DNA of 5,542 bases from Acidobacteriaceae bacterium (GTDB lineage: Bacteria > Acidobacteriota > Terriglobia > Terriglobales > Acidobacteriaceae): contig PLKU01000517.1 of the NCBI GenBank assembly GCA_003140705.1, positions 16,867 through 22,408 on the forward strand, in the 5' to 3' direction. A program made the translations under genes and the position numbers. The stretch's first letter is position 1. Every line of letters starts with the position of its first letter. The notes beneath the pieces were generated by a model that was given only the letters and a program-made list of their open reading frames with translations, did no database searches and was not told the DNA's origin. Below are positions 1 to 5,479 of the stretch, piece after piece.

Positions 1-1448
1 TTGACGGCCACAATCAGCGGTCCCAGCCGCTTACCCCATCCCGCGAAAACCACCGCATACACGCCCCAGAAAAGCGTGGCACACCGCGACGCCACCAGGT
101 AATGATGGTCGCTGGCGCCGCGCCGGATGTGCCGGCGGTATAAATCCACGATGGTCACCGTGGCCAGGGAATTGATCTCGCCGGAGCTGGCCGACATGGT
201 GGCGGCGAAGATCACCGCGATTACCAACCCCACGATCCCCGCCGGCAGATATCTGGTTACGAACGAAAGGAAGATGTAGTTGGTGTCGCTGAATCCCTTT
301 TCTCCGCCGCTCCGCTCCACCAGCCGGGCCGCCGCGGTGCGGGCGTCGTCGATCCGCTTTTGCGACGCGCGGTACTGCGCGATCTGCCGTTGTTCGGCCG
401 CGGTGTCGCCCTGGTGGTGCGCATCCACCAATGCCAGGGTCGCCTGGCGCCGCTGCTCGTAGGCCTGCTGGTAGCTTTCCGCCACCGGCTGGAAATCGCC
501 ACGGGCTTCGATGCGCGCCAGTTCGGTGTGCTGGAACAGCAGCGGCGGCTGCACGAAGAGGTAGAACACGAAGACCATCGCCCCGATGAACAAAATGAAG
601 AATTGCATGGGGATCTTAGCCATGGCATTAAAAAGCAAGCCAAGACGGCTTTGGGTGATGGAGCTCCCGGTCAGATAGCGCTGCACCTGCGACTGGTCGC
701 AGCCGAAATAGGAAAGGAACAGGAACGTGCCGCCGAACAGACCGCTCCAGATGTTGAAACGGTCGTTCCAGTCGAAGGTGGTGGTGACCGCGTTCAGCCT
801 GCCGGCCGCGCCCGCCAGGAACACCGCGTCGCCAAACGACACCGTCTTCGGCAGCAGCACGATCACGGTGATCAGCGACACCAGCAGTCCCAGAAAGATA
901 ATGCACATCTGCTGCACGTCCGACCACGTCACCGCCTTGATGCCGCCGAGCACGGTATAAGTGATGACCGTGGCTCCCATCAGGAACGTGGTGAGGTGTT
1001 CCGGCCATCCCAGGATGACCGAAAGCACCAGCGCCGGCGCGTAGATGGTGAGTCCCGCGGAAAGGCCGCGCTGGCACAAAAAGATGAGGCTCGCCAGGGC
1101 GCGCGTTTTACCGTCGAAGCGCTTCTCCAGATACTCATACGCCGTATAAACCTTGGCCCGGTAGAACAGCGGCACGGCCGTGGCGCAAATGATCACCATG
1201 GCGATGGGCAGTCCGAAATAAAACTGCACGAACCGCATGCCGTCCACGTAGGATTGTCCGGTGGTGGAGATGAAGGTGATGGCGCTGGCCTGGGTCGCCA
1301 TGATCGAAAGGGCCATGGCGTACCACGGCATCGACCGGCTGGCCAGCAGATAGCGGTCCACCGTGTCGCTGCCGCGGCTGCGGTAGAGGCCGTACGCCAC
1401 GATGGAGACCAGAGAGGTGACGAGGACGGTCCAATCGAGCGGCCTCAT
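1..1448 (-). CDS. Sodium:solute symporter (SSS family), 3' end beyond the window
   Basis: Inner-membrane transporter that would couple Na+ entry to uptake of an unidentified solute. The reading frame runs from ATG at 1448 to the left edge without a stop (482 codons seen). The SSS signature is clear: GGIKAVTWSDVQQ (168-180) and DQSQVQRYLTG (251-261), with many hydrophobic segments (about 43-63, 77-97, 130-147, 152-170, 182-200, 235-250, 281-299, 401-419, 456-472). The Ser-rich stretch MSASSGEINSLAT (418-430) fits the helix that supplies sodium ligands in this family; that assignment is inference. Between the helices at 281-299 and 401-419 lies a polar insert of about 95 residues (301-390), rich in Gln, Arg and Ala and probably helical. 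The start overlaps the stop of the upstream small gene (ATGA) and has no clear Shine-Dalgarno of its own, so coupled translation is likely. The substrate cannot be told from sequence. Residues 338-347 are encoded by the 30-bp repeat also found at the right edge. Confidence 0.93.
   Translation of the reverse strand, partial: MRPLDWTVLVTSLVSIVAYGLYRSRGSDTVDRYLLASRSMPWYAMALSIMATQASAITFISTTGQSYVDGMRFVQFYFGLPIAMVIICATAVPLFYRAKVYTAYEYLEKRFDGKTRALASLIFLCQRGLSAGLTIYAPALVLSVILGWPEHLTTFLMGATVITYTVLGGIKAVTWSDVQQMCIIFLGLLVSLITVIVLLPKTVSFGDAVFLAGAAGRLNAVTTTFDWNDRFNIWSGLFGGTFLFLSYFGCDQSQVQRYLTGSSITQSRLGLLFNAMAKIPMQFFILFIGAMVFVFYLFVQPPLLFQHTELARIEARGDFQPVAESYQQAYEQRRQATLALVDAHHQGDTAAEQRQIAQYRASQKRIDDARTAAARLVERSGGEKGFSDTNYIFLSFVTRYLPAGIVGLVIAVIFAATMSASSGEINSLATVTIVDLYRRHIRRGASDHHYLVASRCATLFWGVYAVVFAGWGKRLGPLIVAV
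408..437. repeat. 30-bp direct repeat, copy inside the symporter gene
   Basis: This stretch is identical to 5510-5539, in the same orientation and 5102 bp apart. Position 438 differs from 5540, and 439-440 match 5541-5542, so 32 of 33 bases to the window edge agree. It codes for symporter residues 338-347 and the edges of their neighbouring codons. It contains the inverted repeat TGGTGG / CCACCA around a 7-nt loop. Confidence 0.95.
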
Positions 1449-1579
1449 CGATACGCCCGCGTGAAGAGATAAAAGGCGCCGATGAGCAGGCCGAGATAGA
1501 TCAGGATGGCGGTATAGACGCGCCGCCACGTACCCAGAAACGGCGGTCGCTCATCGGGATCGCGGGGAAGCTGCGGCAT
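1445..1579 (-). CDS. Small single-helix membrane protein preceding the symporter (44 aa)
   Basis: A 44-residue protein with a polar, proline-rich N-terminus (MPQLPRDPDERPPFLGTWRR) followed by one hydrophobic segment (about residues 23-39, AILIYLGLLIGAFYLFT) and a short basic tail. Small proteins of this shape often sit directly before SSS symporters in Acidobacteriota and Bacteroidota; I recall the pattern but could not search for it. Its TGA overlaps the symporter ATG (ATGA), which argues for one mRNA and coupled translation, and perhaps for a role as a transporter subunit or folding partner (inference). The frame is open upstream to an ATG at 1804, but those extra 75 residues look like translated noncoding DNA, so the ATG at 1579 is preferred. 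No good Shine-Dalgarno precedes it. The Arg-rich residues just before the helix suggest the N-terminus lies in the cytoplasm. Confidence 0.75.
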   Translation of the reverse strand: MPQLPRDPDERPPFLGTWRRVYTAILIYLGLLIGAFYLFTRAYR

Positions 1580-1633
1580 GAGTACATAGTGGCATAAGGC
1601 CCCTGGTTGGTGCTGGGGTCCGCCCGAGGTGGT

Positions 1634-1657
1634 GCGGGGATTCCCGCGGCAGCCGCG
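1634..1657 (-). promoter_or_regulatory. Two overlapping, mutually exclusive inverted repeats in the operon leader
   Basis: GCGGG (1634-1638) pairs with CCCGC (1643-1647) around GATT. CGCGGC (1645-1650) pairs with GCCGCG (1652-1657) around a single base. The two share 1645-1647, so only one can form at a time. They lie 55-78 nt before the start of the small membrane protein gene. A regulatory switch is possible, but short perfect repeats arise easily in DNA this rich in G and C. Confidence 0.25.
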
Positions 1658-1694
1658 AAGCGCCGCCGTCGAAACCGGAGCGTCAAACTCGCGG

Positions 1695-1731
1695 GGGACG
1701 GCCGTCCCTCTCACGGTTTGGGCGACAAACC
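1695..1731 (-). promoter_or_regulatory. Tandem perfect inverted repeats upstream of the symporter operon
   Basis: GGGACGGCCGTCCC (1695-1708) is a perfect 14-bp palindrome, the form expected of a site for a dimeric DNA-binding protein. Six bases further on, GGTTTG (1715-1720) and CAAACC (1726-1731) form a perfect 6-bp stem with a GGCGA loop. They lie about 115-150 nt upstream of the first gene of the minus-strand operon, where an operator or structured leader would sit. No T-run follows on the minus strand, so this is not a typical intrinsic terminator. The function is inferred from position and symmetry only. Confidence 0.35.
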
Positions 1732-1806
1732 AGCCAAATGGATGCGTAAACGCTGCGGCGTCAATCGCGGGTGATCGGCCAACTTCTCGTATCCGGACTT
1801 GCATAT

Positions 1807-1830
1807 GAGTCAGTTCGGCTTGGTTGACTC
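1807..1830. repeat. Inverted repeat GAGTCA / TGACTC
   Basis: GAGTCA (1807-1812) and TGACTC (1825-1830) are perfect inverted copies with a 12-nt spacer, in the divergent intergenic region. The spacing would suit a DNA-binding dimer, but nothing identifies a regulator. Confidence 0.3.
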
Positions 1831-2108
1831 GGGGTCCTCATGGTCGTCCCATGGAAATGCCAAGCGCGCGCTGAGCGCACGCACGCCTGCGAGAAGTCAG
1901 TCAGGCGATTGGCGGCCTCGGGCGTAGACTGGGGTTGTGCCTTCTGGAGGCACACAACGCGGCCAGAATCGCGCTCGTTTTGAAAAGCTTCGCCGCGCAC
2001 CCTCCAATTTTATTTCCACTCACGGTTGATCGAGATTGAGGCTTTGCATTCAGCGTAAGCTCGGGAGAGGCCGCGGCCCTTGGGCAGGGAAAGACAGACG
2101 ACGCGGCC

Positions 2109-2134
2109 AAGGTACCGCTATGATGAGTGTATGA
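2109..2134 (+). promoter_or_regulatory. Start region of the exported-protein gene: AAGG plus a four-codon mini-ORF ending in ATGA
   Basis: AAGG (2109-2112) lies 7 nt before an ATG at 2120. That ATG opens a four-codon frame (Met-Met-Ser-Val) whose TGA (2132-2134) overlaps the gene's ATG (2131-2133). The gene's own ATG lacks a well-placed Shine-Dalgarno, because AAGG is 18 nt away, so ribosomes may load at the mini-ORF and restart. Alternatively TATGAT (2119-2124) resembles a -10 box and would start transcription near 2131, giving a leaderless mRNA, although no good -35 is visible. The two readings exclude each other and neither is proven. Confidence 0.3.
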
Positions 2135-3579
2135 AAGGGATTCCGGCCCTCCTGCTCGCTCTCACTGTTCTACCTGCAATGGCGGGCACGGACCTTGAGG
2201 GGACGTGGCAGGGGGTCTGGAAGCGCCCGGCGGCTGATGCTCGCGTCGCTCTCGTGCTAAAGCACGCAACGCGGCACGATATCAATGCCTATGGCGCCAC
2301 CCTTTACCTGCTCGACGAACCGGGCCTGCATCTGACTCTCAACCAGGCGAAGCTCAGCAACGGTAACTTTACCTTCTCCGGTTTTTCGGGCCAATACAGC
2401 GCTACGATCTCGGCAGGCGGCGATGCCCTGACCGGGAGCTGGACGGGGGACTCCAAACAGGAGATGAACTTTACACGCGCGGACGATGGAGCGGCGCTGA
2501 CGGCAACGTTCAACGTTCGTCCCACAGAGGCGGATCTCCGGCAGTATATCGACACCGTACACACGAACAGTATTCTTGTCGGCGACCATGCAACTGGCTT
2601 TCACCTTATAGCGCGCGTTGACCTTTTCGACGCGACGAAGGACAGCGGCCCAGTCCCGGCGGCGTATGTCGATATTGACGAACTGTGGCAGGGTCCGCTC
2701 TCGTGGAAGTTAACCGTCCGCGATGACGGAGGAACGTTCACGGAGATCGACGACGGTTCGGCGGCGTACACCATAGGTCATATCCCGGAGGAACCCGGCT
2801 GCTGCCACTATCCCGGCAACACGACCGTGGACTACGTGGTGATGCATGCGCTCTCGGCGCTCTTTGCGCCCTTTCCCGATGAGCTTCTGCATGGGAACCT
2901 CGCGCCCGCTCCCGGAGGCGGATGCTGGGACCACAGCATCGGCAAGCTCTGGCCGGAGCTGCTGAACAACTGTACCGGCATTCTTGCCGGCCCCAACCTA
3001 TTGGGCACTGATTTCACAACCCCCGTAGCACAAACCGGATACCGGTTTTCGCCGTACGACTTCACGCTGCGTCACATTGACGCTCCGCTGGACACGGCCG
3101 CAGGATACCGGCTCGATCTCTACGACTACGCGCCATTTGGCACACACAAGATTGCGCGCACTATCGACATTAGCCATCACTTCTCGCTGCTGGCGCGGAT
3201 GCATGTGCTGACGCTCGATCCGGCAGCCGATTTCAGCGTTCTCAGCGCGCGCACGCCATCCGACGCCACACCCATCGCGCCACACAGCCAGGAGAGCCTG
3301 CCTGAGCACGAGATCGTTCCTGGAAAGCCGCTTGACGGGGGGCCGACCCCGGCACTAATGGACGGGGATAAACGATGTGGAATCTGCACGGTATCCATCC
3401 AGCTCTATGTGGATGCGGCTGGCAAAGTAGCCGGCCTCAACGTTCCTGATGACGAACATCATCTGATTACACCAGCGTTGCTTGATGCGGTGAAGCTGAT
3501 GAGGTTCAGCCTCGGCTACAAGGAGGGTCGCGCTGTACCGTTCGATTACACGCTGACTCTCTGGACAGGAATCCCCTAA
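2131..3579 (+). CDS. Exported protein of unknown function with lipocalin-like N-domain and TonB-like C-domain (482 aa)
   Basis: The product begins with a short signal peptide (MKGIPALLLALTVLPAMA) with an AxA site, cleaved probably after residue 18, so it acts outside the inner membrane. Residues about 22-117 form a beta-rich domain starting LEGTWQGVW and ending FTRAD, with GSWTGD inside. This resembles the GTWQG-type domain fused to various acidobacterial secreted proteins. A second part, from about 157 (FHLIARVDLFD) to about 210, recalls acidobacterial proteins annotated as TonB-like. The last part (416-482) fits the TonB C-terminal fold: VSIQLYVDAAGKVAGLNV, a helix, then RFSLGYKEGRAVPFDYTLTL. 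There is no N-terminal membrane anchor beyond the signal peptide and no Pro-rich linker, so it is not a classical TonB. Cysteines at GCC, GGGC, NNC and RCGIC suggest disulfides. The ATG at 2131 is chosen because the signal peptide starts there; the TTG at 2080 would add 17 polar residues before it. Function unknown; family resemblance is by eye. Confidence 0.85.
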   Translation: MKGIPALLLALTVLPAMAGTDLEGTWQGVWKRPAADARVALVLKHATRHDINAYGATLYLLDEPGLHLTLNQAKLSNGNFTFSGFSGQYSATISAGGDALTGSWTGDSKQEMNFTRADDGAALTATFNVRPTEADLRQYIDTVHTNSILVGDHATGFHLIARVDLFDATKDSGPVPAAYVDIDELWQGPLSWKLTVRDDGGTFTEIDDGSAAYTIGHIPEEPGCCHYPGNTTVDYVVMHALSALFAPFPDELLHGNLAPAPGGGCWDHSIGKLWPELLNNCTGILAGPNLLGTDFTTPVAQTGYRFSPYDFTLRHIDAPLDTAAGYRLDLYDYAPFGTHKIARTIDISHHFSLLARMHVLTLDPAADFSVLSARTPSDATPIAPHSQESLPEHEIVPGKPLDGGPTPALMDGDKRCGICTVSIQLYVDAAGKVAGLNVPDDEHHLITPALLDAVKLMRFSLGYKEGRAVPFDYTLTLWTGIP

Positions 3580-3978
3580 GTACAAGGTCAGTTCGACCTG
3601 CCAATGCAAAACGGGCAGAAGTCCGCACAGAGATCGAGCCGAACCCGGCGTGGAATCCGCAGCATGGTGCAGTGTTTTAATGCAGGCCCTCGGGAAAGGC
3701 GCCGCCCGAGAACACGAACCAGTTCGCACGCGAATTGAGGCGGTAGGTCCCGGCCAACCCACCCGCTCGTCAAGTCCGCATTGTCGATGATCGCGTGTAG
3801 TCGCGCAGCGTTTAGGAAAGCCTCCCCCCGCCACTTGGCCGCAAAACGCCTACCCGCGGAAGTGAGCCGGCCCGCGCGCCCAGCCCTTTCCAGTTGACGA
3901 AAGCAACCAGTAGGCACCCATTTTCCTGCCCCACGTTGTCACAAGAATGATTGGCCGATCCTGCCAGCCTAACCCCTC
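3580..3978. other. Convergent intergenic gap (399 bp) without a supported gene
   Basis: This lies between the 3' ends of the exported-protein gene and the PIN gene. A 109-codon minus-strand frame (ATG at 3917, stop at 3588) fills most of it. It has no recognisable domain, a Cys-rich tail and no Shine-Dalgarno, and a second minus-strand frame is open over much of the same stretch. A third minus-strand frame ends in a short peptide, NWFVFSGGAFPEGLH, with a stop at 3677-3679, but it has an in-frame stop upstream. The gap could be a decayed gene or plain spacer. I see no RNA gene or mobile element in it. Confidence 0.5.
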
Positions 3979-3993
3979 TCAAGCCACGAGAGG
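3975..3993 (-). terminator. Weak hairpin overlapping the PIN gene stop
   Basis: CCTCTC (3975-3980) and GAGAGG (3988-3993) form a perfect 6-bp stem with a 7-nt loop across the PIN stop codon (3979-3981). On the minus strand it is followed by GGTTAGG rather than a run of T, so it is at best a weak or Rho-assisted terminator, or an mRNA 3'-end stabiliser. Confidence 0.25.
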
Positions 3994-4497
3994 CACCAAC
4001 TGTTTCACAAGCTGACAGTCTACTCCTCGCGTCCACGCCTCCCGCGCAAGCGTCCGCTCGTCCTCGGTAATCAAAACGCACTCGTGTTGTAGCGCCAACT
4101 GAATCAGCCCGGCATCGGTTGCGCCGATTTCGGGCAGGCACTCTCGGAATGCATCGTCGGACGCGAGGTCGAGCAGCCGAATCAACCTTTCGTCGATGTC
4201 CCATTGGATCAGGAGGTCGATGCTCGTTCGCCAGAAGGCCAACCGGCCGTTGCCGTAGAGCCCCAAACGGCTCTTCTCCAGGCCGTTCAATTCGGCAACG
4301 GCGTGCGCTGTGGTGATTTTTTCTCTGATAGAACTCAACAATTCCAGAAACCGTCGTTGTGCCGGCGGGTGTTGCAACGGGTCGGCTAGGACGTTGTTAA
4401 ATCTCGGAGATCGCCCATATCCGATTTCGCGCAAGCCGTAGTTGAGAACCAATGCACTGAACAGTGGGCCCGAATCGATTACGGCTTTATGAAACAT
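3979..4497 (-). CDS. PIN-domain protein, putative ribonuclease (172 aa)
   Basis: PIN domains are metal-dependent nucleases that use a cluster of acidic residues; many are toxins of toxin-antitoxin pairs that cut RNA. The expected acids are present in order: Asp8 in VIDSGPLFSAL, Glu69 in HAVAELNGL, Asp128 in GATDAGLIQLAL, and Asp146 in VLITEDERTLAREA. The C-terminal block (125-172) is the clearest part, with the usual order of conserved Asp, helix, buried strand and acidic turn. At 172 residues it is longer than the usual 130-150. The extra length lies between the first two acidic blocks (about 20-55) and in the helical middle (75-120). The ATG at 4497 follows the stop of the 312-residue gene by 2 nt, with no clear Shine-Dalgarno, so translation is probably coupled. 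Intact acidic residues argue for an active enzyme. Substrate and toxicity are unknown; calling it a toxin is inference. Confidence 0.8.
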   Translation of the reverse strand: MFHKAVIDSGPLFSALVLNYGLREIGYGRSPRFNNVLADPLQHPPAQRRFLELLSSIREKITTAHAVAELNGLEKSRLGLYGNGRLAFWRTSIDLLIQWDIDERLIRLLDLASDDAFRECLPEIGATDAGLIQLALQHECVLITEDERTLAREAWTRGVDCQLVKQLVPLVA

Positions 4498-4499
4498 CT

Positions 4500-5438
4500 T
4501 TAGGCCGTCAATCTATTCCGGTCGGGGACAACGTATGGAACGTCATGGCGAAGCGACAGCTCCAGTCGAAGATCCTTGAACTGATTCAAGAGCGTCCTGC
4601 TCACACTGGAGAGGTGCTCGGCAACCTGCGTCGTCGAGTGGTAGCGCTCTCGTACGTTAGGAAAACTCAGAGACTGGAGCAACCGTTCCCGATACTTGTT
4701 CCAGAACCTGGCTGTCGAATAGTGCGAGGGTAGCTCGCCCACGTTATTGACCACGTTTTGCGCTATTAGCTTGAACCGGTCGGACGCCGGATAGGCGCCG
4801 AAAATCTCACGCGGATCCTGAATGCCGAGTTCGAGCAATCTCTCTGGCGCCATCAGCGATCCGCAGATGTCGAGAAACTCTTGGTTTGCCACCAGGGCTC
4901 CGTGCAGCGCGGTCACAGAACTCAGCAGAGTTTCAACAGCCGCATCGTGAGCCCGGGTATTCGCCGCCAGCGCCGCGTTCAACTGAAGGACCTGCTCAAA
5001 GTTAGCCTCGGCCTCCTCGCGCAGGTGTCTCTTTGCCGGCCTGAGGAGTTCCAACGTTAGTGGGGCGAAAGAAAAGGTCCAGTTTCGTTTACCTAAGAGG
5101 CCGAGTTCAAGTTCCAGAGACGGGACCAGCGGGTTGAAGACCGTGTCGAACCATGCACGAACAATCCGCGGCCCCACCCGCGGCGCAACTTGTACCTGAG
5201 CCGATCCTGTTTCAAGTAACTCGTTCAGGACTTGCGCGATAGCCGAATAAGGAACATTTTCCCGCGCCAGCCAGTCTCCGACATCCGGGTTGGATAAGGA
5301 ACGGGAGATCTCTGCAAGTCCGGATTCTTCGTACCGCCCGGCATCGACGATGTCGTACCTCGGATCGCCCGGCGGGCTATCCGAACTTCTCTGGATGTGA
5401 ACGATTCTCAACACGTGCACAATCCTAGCATAGGGCAC
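4500..5438 (-). CDS. Uncharacterised 312-residue helical protein, operon partner of the PIN protein
   Basis: I do not recognise this family. It is soluble, with no signal peptide or membrane helix. Residues about 1-60 are mixed (LRIVHIQRS, then DIVDAGRYEESG), 61-78 look helical, and 90-132 contain beta-like hydrophobic stretches (LELELGLLG, WTFSFAPLTLELL). Residues 136-190 form a long Ala/Glu-rich helical region that could make a coiled coil, and 196-293 is mostly helical, with a charged end (RNRL). No HEPN Rx4-6H motif, Walker motif or helix-turn-helix is evident. The first start in the frame is GTG at 5438; the frame is open further upstream to the window edge but without ATG, GTG or TTG. 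A GTG at 5414, with AGGA 8 nt ahead, is an attractive alternative that would drop eight residues. It is the first gene of a two-gene operon with the PIN gene 2 nt downstream, which suggests a regulator, inhibitor or sensor of the nuclease (inference). Confidence 0.8.
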   Translation of the reverse strand: MPYARIVHVLRIVHIQRSSDSPPGDPRYDIVDAGRYEESGLAEISRSLSNPDVGDWLARENVPYSAIAQVLNELLETGSAQVQVAPRVGPRIVRAWFDTVFNPLVPSLELELGLLGKRNWTFSFAPLTLELLRPAKRHLREEAEANFEQVLQLNAALAANTRAHDAAVETLLSSVTALHGALVANQEFLDICGSLMAPERLLELGIQDPREIFGAYPASDRFKLIAQNVVNNVGELPSHYSTARFWNKYRERLLQSLSFPNVRERYHSTTQVAEHLSSVSRTLLNQFKDLRLELSLRHDVPYVVPDRNRLTA

Positions 5439-5479
5439 CCCGAAGGACCTTGCCGGTGTCCGATCGGGGAACTCCCTTC

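Larger units (their letters stand above)
1580..2130. other. Divergent intergenic region (551 bp) without a supported gene
   Basis: This lies between the minus-strand symporter operon and the plus-strand exported protein gene and should hold promoters for both. Short open frames exist on the minus strand (1761-2000 and 1901-2110), but they overlap each other in different frames, have poor start contexts and encode low-complexity, Arg/Ser-rich peptides typical of translated GC-rich noncoding DNA. The operon-proximal part (1634-1731) and 1807-1830 contain perfect inverted repeats, described separately. The only AT-rich patch is near 2005-2018. It contains TAAAAT on the minus strand (2007-2012), a weak -10 candidate with no recognisable -35 and far from the first gene. 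Confidence 0.6.

Noticed and set aside
360..1472. Long plus-strand open frame of 370 codons opposite the symporter
   Set aside because: It is antisense to the clearly recognisable symporter and encodes a His/Arg/Gln-rich peptide typical of the reverse strand of a GC-rich gene.
1580..1804. N-terminal extension of the small membrane protein to an ATG at 1804
   Set aside because: The added 75 residues show no domain and look like translated noncoding DNA, and the typical small-protein N-terminus MPQLPRDPDE starts at 1579.
1839..1853. CATGG / CCATG inverted repeat in the divergent intergenic region
   Set aside because: Five-base arms are expected by chance in a region of this size.
2080..2130. 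TTG at 2080 as the start of the exported protein
   Set aside because: It would put 17 polar residues in front of a clear signal peptide and uses a rarer start codon.
3585..3599. AGGTC / GACCT hairpin after the exported-protein stop as a terminator
   Set aside because: The stem is only 5 bp and no T-run follows, so this could easily be chance.
4500..5438. The 312-residue protein as a HEPN or ATPase partner
   Set aside because: No Rx4-6H HEPN motif and no Walker A or B motif was found when reading the sequence.
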